From: Oncomelania hupensis
Taxonomy: Eukaryota > Mollusca > Gastropoda > Littorinimorpha > Pomatiopsidae
NCBI GenBank assembly: GCA_036898135.1
Contig: CM072527.1
Location: 28,219,555-28,283,554 of the forward strand
Length of the DNA: 64,000 nucleotides
Direction: 5' to 3'
In this document: positions 56,031-64,000 of the stretch, piece after piece
Numbering within the stretch: the stretch's first letter is position 1
Layout: every line of letters begins with the position of its first letter
The notes under the pieces: generated by a model
The model's input: only the letters and a program-made list of their open reading frames with translations
Told to the model about the DNA's origin: nothing
Database searches by the model: none
Program-made: the position numbers and the translations under genes

Positions 56031-57709
56031 TTACTTTCAAAATACTTAGCAGTTCCTGTTGTGTTTACAATTTCTTCCACTTTCAGGCAATTGATATTTC
56101 CTACATGTAGTTATTGTACCAACACCACAACATAAACTATACACTATGTAGGCTACAATGGAACATTATAGTCTCAAATAAATTTGACTTCACTCAGTGG
56201 CTGACAGCTTGGACACCCAAAGATAACCTATAACGGGCATAACATCAGCAACACAACAACAAAATATAATAGATACTTTTAATTATACAACAATACAAGA
56301 CAAATGAATTTTCGTGCTTTGCTCTTCTTCAGATTAAAAACAAACATAAAATGACAAAATGCTACAGAATGCACAAAAAAAAGTCACTTCCAGGAAAATT
56401 TTTGAAACGGGCATATAACATCAGGCCCAGCAATTGGGTCATCAAAAATTTATTTGGACGGGTAATAACTGCTAGTATGTTTTATTGCAAGAGTTAGGCG
56501 TGTGGATGCAGGAGAGGTCGAGGGAGTTTGTGATTGTTATGCAACCTGTATGATATGGGGTAGTTAGTAATTATAACCTCTACCTCGTCACTTAGTTTAA
56601 TGGATCCATTTTAATCGTGCTTCTATTGATTGTTGGATGTGATTGTTCGATGTGTGTATGTAATGTGAAATTGCTAATGCCGCCACTGTAATTGCTCATT
56701 TTGAGAATGAATAAAGTTGTATTGTGTGTATTTTAATTCTTCTTTAAGTGTATAAATAAATAACTGTAGATTTCATATTTGTTTAATGTATTTTCTTTCA
56801 CTGTTCACTTCAGATGGTTTTAATTTTATTTTGTCAATTAAAAAAAAAAATGGTTTGATTATCAGACATATAAAAGAACCCTTACAGTTACATGAGTCAA
56901 AAAGCTGGTATCAGTTTTCAATAAAATGAAAAGGACATGCGCTTGAAAAATAGTACCAATTACAAGATAATGTTAAGAGTTAAATTTATAAATTAATAAA
57001 GAACCAGGTAACAACAATGGAAACTAACTACCATCAAACACAGTGCTAATTAATAACACAATGACCATGTCTTGGTGACAAGTACTTAGTGGTACAGGAT
57101 GCAGTCAATATAAAAATTTCAAAAATAAAAATTTGATTTTCTTCCGTCTTCTAATAGCGATCTCCCTGCCTTTACACCACCTGTTTGAGTGATGTATGTG
57201 TATTTGGTGTGTGTGAGGGTAAATGAGACAGGTGAGCGTGTATGTTGGTATAGATCGCCGCGCTTTGAGCCTTGGGGAAAGGCGGGTACATAGCATCCTG
57301 TATTATTATTATTATTATTAGTGGTACTAGTTAGCAATAGATTTTAAAAAAGGCTTCAGTATCTATAAATGAGTATGTCTAGATACTACACAGGCTCATG
57401 GCTCTTACAAATTCATAATACAATGTAATAAAGCCCTGACAAGTGGTATGTACCACTTACAAGTTAAACTTAAAGTTAAGAGTTAGATAAATGTAATAAA
57501 GAACCAGCTGACAACAATCAAAACTATCTAACATCAAAGATTGAAACACAGGCCTAACTAACAACACAATGGCATGTCTGTCTGACAACAAAATTAATAC
57601 TTGTTAGTAATAGTACAGTATTAGCAATAAAATAATAGACTATCACTGTATCTGTATTGAGAAAGCCTACTAGTAGTACTCTACTCTAAATTACTTACTC
57701 TATTTCAGT
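56031..57709. other. Intron spacer
   Basis: Only weak AT-rich structure and a short (ATT)n at 57302-57320. Similar blocks with GTAATAAAGAACCAG at ~56993 and ~57495 hint at an old duplication of ~500 bp spacing. No gene. Confidence 0.45.
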
Positions 57710-57719
57710 ATTGAAGAAA

Positions 57720-58014
57720 AAAAAAAAAGGTAAAGGTAGTCCCATAGCCTTGTGGCCGTAGGGGAGCGTGATGTTGGAGATCACACTTATCTTGGGCCAG
57801 CGTAATGAGGGTGATGCCCAACTCTCTCCCTCGCTGCTTTACCTTCCCCACCCTCAAGAGAGTAGGTACTCAATCACAGTTGAGTCAACTGGGGGCGTTG
57901 TTGTTTGTCGCTTCACACCTTAGTGGTCACCCATCCAAGTGCTAACCGCACCGGACGGTGCTTCACTTTCGACACAGTAGCGAGTGCTCCAACCACTGCA
58001 CTAACCGACACCCC
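57720..58014 (-). repeat. SINE with tRNA-like and 5S-rRNA-like head
   Basis: It is flanked by the 10-bp duplication ATTGAAGAAA (57710-57719 and 58015-58024). The minus strand begins GGGGTGTCGGTTAGTGCAGT with an A-box-like TAGTGCAGTGG. About 65 bp in comes GGTTAGCACTTGGATGGG, TGACC (57925-57947), which matches the internal promoter region (box C) of animal 5S rRNA at nearly every base. The body follows and the 3' end is CCTTTACC plus a T run. Confidence 0.78.
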
Positions 58015-58178
58015 ATTGAAGAAACAAATAATAAATTAATACTAATAAATAATAATAGTACTTAGCCTTAGCCTACTATTACTAATATTATTATAATTAA
58101 CTTAGTATTATGATTATATGAATATGCACATTCAACTTTGGGCTAGATATTATTCAGTGAACTACTCTTCTTATAAAA

Positions 58179-59029
58179 TCCCTATCCTATCCTATCCCGT
58201 AACTCGAAGGTCGTAGGGGCACCACAGCTGATTGTTTCGCTCAGTGTCAAACCAGTCCATTATCGAATGTCCTCCCACCTCTTTTTCAGTCTCCCTCTTC
58301 TTCTACCTCCTTGCACTGTGTCTTGCAGGATGGTCTTTGCAAGACCTGATTTGGTGACGTGGCCATACCAGCGGAGTTTCCGTTTCTTCACCACTGTGAG
58401 CAGGTCATCGTGTTGTCCAATGGCTTGTGTGATGGTCTGTCGGACTTCGTCATTGGTAATGTGCTGGGTATAGGAAATGCCCAGAAGTCTTCTGTAGCAC
58501 CTCATCTCCATGCTTTGTATTTTTCGTTGTAGATCTGCTTTGAGGGTCCATGTTTCGCAAACGTATAGGAAGATGGAGATGACAATAGAGCGTAGCAGTC
58601 TAATCTTGGAATGTAGACTGATGGTCCTGTCTTTCTAAATGGGCTTCAACCTCGCCAAGGCAGCAGTTGTTTGTGCGATTCTGGAAAGGACTTCCTGTTG
58701 GGACCCATTGTCTGATACAATGGCTCCTAAATATTTGTAGTAATGTTTATTTTCAACTGCCAAAGTCATGAACTATTTAGGCAGTACAAATGTACCCGAA
58801 AATATTTAAAGCTATGCACTCTGTTGAGGAATTGGCCTTGGTCTTTGATGTCGGTGTTGATGCCATTGGTCATCATTTTGGTCTTCTCTGCACTTATTTC
58901 CATTCCATAGGCTCTGGAGGTGGTGTCAAGCCTCAACACCAGCTGTTCAAGTTCTTGTTCCTCTCCAGCCAATCCATCAATGTCATCCGCAAAAGGAAGG
59001 TTGGAGATTGCTCTTCTTCCTATGCTGAT
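58179..59029 (-). mobile_element. RTE 3' fragment with a 60-bp insertion
   Basis: The (CTATC)n tail is at 58181-58197, then the C-terminal tail (frame 58511-58260), the mid region and EISAEKTKMM / ELEQLV / FADD sequence to ~59029. Between ~58736 and 58797 an unrelated ~60-bp stretch interrupts the family sequence, with AAATATTT on both sides. Confidence 0.87.
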
Positions 59030-59228
59030 AAAAAAATAAGAAAAAATGATAATAGCAGTATTTTTCCCACTCGACATTTTTCCCACTCGGTGAACTAATC
59101 TTCTTCATATGAGAAATAAGAAGACAAAAAAACAACACAATTCACAATACTTAAAGCAAGTCACAATGCATAATTATATTACAAAGCTGACACGAAGGTG
59201 GTAGGTATGAAAATGTCGCACCAACTAA

Positions 59229-60769
<1,541 letters not shown>

Positions 60770-61215
60770 GTGTTGAAGAGTGCAGCATAGACAGGAGTGT
60801 AGATAAGGGTATAGATTGTAGAGTATAGCATCGACAGGAGTGGTATACATTGTAGAATAAAACGTAGACAGGAGTGTAGAAAATGGCATACTGTATGGTG
60901 CAGCATAGACAGGAGTGTATAAAATGGTATACTATAGGGTGCAGCATAGACAGGAGTGTAGAGAATGGTATATACTATAGGGTGCAGCATAGACAGGAGT
61001 ATAGAAAATGGTATTAAACTATAGGGTGCAGCATAGACAGGAGTGTAGAAAATGGTATATATATATACTACAGGATGCAGCATAGACAGGAGTGTAGAAC
61101 ATGGTATAGATTGTAGAGTATATATATATCATAGGAGTGTAGGAAAGGTATAGTTTATAGAATAAAACGTAGACAGGAGTGTAGAAAAGGGTATAGATTG
61201 TAAAGTATAACGTAG
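60770..61215. repeat. Minisatellite, ~45-58 bp unit
   Basis: About nine irregular copies of GTGCAGCATAGACAGGAGTG, TAGAAAATGGTATA, CTATAGG occur, varying in length through AT runs. Confidence 0.88.
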
Positions 61216-61299
61216 ACACAGTGGGGATGCTGAGTGTTGGAATGGGGTCTGGCAGTGTCTAGGGTTGATGAATAGTGGGTGCATAGCATGATAGCGATA

Positions 61300-61610
61300 T
61301 ACAGCCGGGGTGGAGAGCGCTATACAGCCGGGGTGGAGGGGTGGGGCATAGCACTTGTGTGCTGTGGGACATGGAAGGGAGGCTTCTGATTATCGCCAAA
61401 GCATGCAGGTTTGAAGGGTTGGGGAGAGGGGAGGGGGTGGATAACGTAGGCAGGGTAGAAAGGGGCTGTGCTAGCGGCTAGATGTATAAGAACAGTAGGG
61501 TGTGTGAGCGGTTGTGCTAGCGAGTAGAGATATAAGAATAGCAGGGTGTGTGAGCGGTTGTGCTAGCGGGTAGAGATATAAGAATAGCAGGGGTGTGTGA
61601 GCTAAGTGAA
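61300..61610. repeat. Two short tandem repeats
   Basis: A CTATACAGCCGGGGTGGAG pair lies at ~61299-61340. Three copies of a 46-bp unit (GTGCTAGCGGGTAGAGATAT, AAGAATAGCAGGGTGTGTGA, GCGGTT) lie at 61467-61605. Confidence 0.8.
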
Positions 61611-61788
61611 GAAAGCCCGGGATGCAACGTGACACATTGGTGTAGGTATAGTGTATTTGTACAGATGTCATTCCTGCCGCCACTCTGACCCATAGTGAGT
61701 GATCAGGAGCTGTTTTGCGAGAAATGTTACCAAGTGATCAACAAGTTTGAAAACTATGATAATTATGGAATGATATAAATAAATATTA

Positions 61789-63836
61789 TAATGCCATGAA
61801 ATAGAGAACAGTCTGAACAAGAACAACAGCAAGAAGGCCTACCAGACTGTGATGCGGCTGACAAGTGTTAAACAGTCCAAAGTCGCCACGATCCAAAGCA
61901 AGTCTGGCATATGACTTACGGAAGAACAAGAAGTCTTGGACAGATGGACTGCTCTGACCTTTACAACCATACACCAAATGGAGACCCATCAGTTCTAGCA
62001 TGTCCCAAGAACAGAGAAGAAGAAGAAATCCTCCCAATTCTCCGGGAAGAAGTTGAGGCAGCAGTGCAATCGCTGAAGAAAGGGAAGTCAGCGGGAGTGG
62101 ACAACATACCCGCGGAACTGCTACAAGCAGGAGGAGAAGCGATGATTGATGCCCTCACCATTATCTGTAACAAGATCTGGCAGAGTGGGGAGTGGCCTAC
62201 ACCATGGACCCAGTCGCTTGTCATCACTCTTCCCAAAAAAGGTAACCTTCAGGAGTGTGAAAATTACCGCACCATCAGCCTCATCAGCCATCCCAGCAAG
62301 GTCCTCCTGAAAATAATACTCAACAGCTTGAAACACCAAGCTGAACAAATCATAGCTGAAGAACAAGCAGGATTCAGGGCAGGGCGAAGTACCACTGAAC
62401 AGATTTTCAACCTCAGAATAATCTGTGAGAAATATCTACAGCACCAGTGATGGAGAAAGTTTTTAAGCTAGGGGTATTTATACCCTCACCCAAAACATGT
62501 GGGGGTTTTCATACCCTCATTTCAAACATAAGGGGGTTTTTAAATACCCCCTTTCAGTTTTTCAGGGGGTACACATACGTAATAAACACTTTGCGTGGAA
62601 AGTCTTTTCATCAGTTTGAGTTTCTTCAGCCGGGCCCGGTTGCGGCTCATCTCTCTTACCGAACACTCAAAGCCAAAGGCTGACAAAAAAGTTTGTTTTT
62701 CTTTTCCTTCATCTTGTTTTAATTTTTTTTAGCAATTAGTTTTGTCTGCTTTATTTTTCCTATTCTTCGGCTTCCCCTCAGATCGCTGCTTGTCGGCCAT
62801 GTTTAATGTTGGGTTGTTGTCAGTCTTATATAGCCAATCAAAAGCGTCGAGAAAAAATAGTGAATATTATTGTGCATATGATTGGCTGTTTCTCGGAAGC
62901 GACAGAATGAATAGGAGGGGGAGTGAGGGTGGTAGGCGGTCGCGCAGGACGCACAGGCACTTGATCCAAATCGAGCGAAAGCTGTACGCACGACCGAAAT
63001 AGTTGTACCAGATGATACCTCCCAGCAACTTAGCTTTTGCGTTTTCATACCCCTTTGGCACTGACTTTGTGCGTGTTTATACCCTTTCATTACATTTTCG
63101 TTACGTGATTTCCCAACTCAGTACGTGAAACACGTACGATTGTACGTGATCTCCATCACTGAGCACCAACAGCATCTATAGCATGTGTTCATAGACTTCA
63201 AGAAGGCGTTTGACAGAGTCTGGCATGCAGCTCTATGGGCAACAATGAAAGTGTACAACATCAGCCGTAAAATTATTAAAGTCATCAAAAGCCTGTATGA
63301 CAGTGCAGTCCTCCATAACAGCGTCATCGGGAACTGGTTCAGAACAACAATCGGTGTGTGTCAAGGATGCCTACTCTCTCCAACACTCTTCAACATTCTT
63401 CCTAGAGCGCATCTTGTCAGATGCTCTTGCAGATCACGAAGGCACAGTCAGCATAGGGGGTAGACAATCTCCAATCTTCGTTTTGCGGATGACATTGATG
63501 GATTGGCTGGAGAGGAACAAGAACTTGAACAGCTGGTACAGAGGCTTGACACCACCTCCAGAGGTTATGGAATAGAAATAAGTGCAGAGAAGACCAAAAT
63601 GATGACCAACAACACCAATGTCATCAACACGGACATCAAAGTCCACGGCCAATCCCTCAACACAGTGCATAGCTTCAAATATTTAGGAGCCATTGTATCA
63701 GGCAATGGGTCCCGACACTGAGCGAAGCCATCAGGGTTGCTGAGGACAGAGAAAGATGGAGCATGCTGGTTAAACGATAATCTGTGTTGCCCCTACGACC
63801 TTCGGGTTTCGGGACAGGATAGAATAGGATAGGATA
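61789..63836 (+). mobile_element. RTE copy interrupted by a DNA element
   Basis: 61789-62444 is a well-preserved stretch with a 179-codon frame (61911-62450: EREEEEILPILREEVE-like, GKSAGVDNIPAELLQAGG, NYRTISLISHPSKVLL, FRAGRSTTEQ). It resumes at 63162 (FIDFKKAFDRVWHA, GVCQGCLLSPTLFN, FADD region with frameshifts), jumps by deletion at ~63717 to the last codons, and ends with the (GATAG)n-like tail at 63815-63836. The insertion between 62444 and 63162 is a separate element. Confidence 0.9.
62445..63161. mobile_element. 717-bp DNA element with CAG...CTG ends
   Basis: Terminal inverted repeats CAGTGATGGAGA (62445-62456) and TCTCCATCACTG (63150-63161) are perfect over 12 bp, with 5-bp duplications AGCAC (62440-62444, 63162-63166). 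The uninterrupted host sequence is visible in the intact RTE copy, which fixes the borders. There is no transposase; a short minus-strand frame starting MADKQRSEGKPKNRKNK lies near 62800. GGGGGTATTTATACCC-type inverted words lie near the left end and GTACGTGAAACACGTAC near the right. Confidence 0.85.
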
Positions 63837-64000
63837 ACCGTTCTGAGAGTGCTGCTGTTAGAGATGAGGTCAGTGATCACAGCATAGGCAGAAGCGACCT
63901 CATGGATAAAGTGTTGGTGGACTGACTGGCCAGTACCACGCACTATGCCTCACGTCAATGAGCTGATCGTAGCATTATTCTCTATCTCTCTCCTCTCTCT
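63837..64000. other. Intron sequence at window end
   Basis: No supported feature occurs here. A CT-rich run starts at ~63980 and leaves the window. Confidence 0.5.

Overview
The window looks like animal nuclear DNA, most likely from a mollusc or another lophotrochozoan. It is AT-rich, has introns with consensus splice sites, and is crowded with RTE- and CR1-type LINEs, SINEs, a Tc1 transposon, hAT-like elements, and micro- and minisatellites. The species cannot be named from the sequence, and the mollusc assignment is inferred from repeat style.

Two host genes can be supported. The first is a complete surf6/RRP14-type nucleolar gene on the minus strand. Its six coding exons (35730-35622, 30103-29999, 24688-24554, 19620-19357, 14284-14121, 12897-12646) all join in phase to 1029 nt, or 342 residues plus stop, with the family's N-terminal motif in exon 1 and its basic C-terminal domain in exons 5-6. 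The second is the first coding exon of an Abl-type tyrosine kinase on the plus strand (41357-41468), ending in a GTAAGT donor. The two genes stand head to head about 5.6 kb apart. No later Abl exon is seen, so 41469-64000 is probably Abl intron 1.

Layout: 1-12600 lies downstream of surf6. It holds a full-length RTE element with an intact 1035-residue ORF (3248-6607), a 500-bp element with perfect 32-bp inverted ends (7712-8211), and a three-layer nest: an intact Tc1 transposon inside a retroposon inside a minisatellite (9599-12110). 12646-35730 is surf6, whose introns carry about 7 kb of tandem arrays plus RTE and CR1 debris. 35731-41356 is the intergenic gap, with a Ty3/Gypsy fragment, a young 5'-truncated RTE copy, microsatellites and the Abl promoter region. 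41469-64000 holds SINEs, three hAT-like or unclassified insertions, five RTE fragments, a long palindrome and a 480-bp GA tract.

The most unusual feature is the link between minisatellites and splice sites in surf6. The array in intron 3 is built from units that each contain the 3' splice site and first ~42 bp of exon 4; the array in intron 1 is built from the 3' splice site and purine-rich start of exon 2; and the 3' end of exon 4 with its donor is duplicated once in intron 4. Other points of interest are an uncharacterised ~570-700 bp retroposon family (four copies, each with target-site duplications), three CAG...CTG elements with 5-bp target duplications (one with an N-terminal hAT-transposase-like reading frame), and a SINE whose head combines tRNA-like and 5S-rRNA-like promoter sequence.
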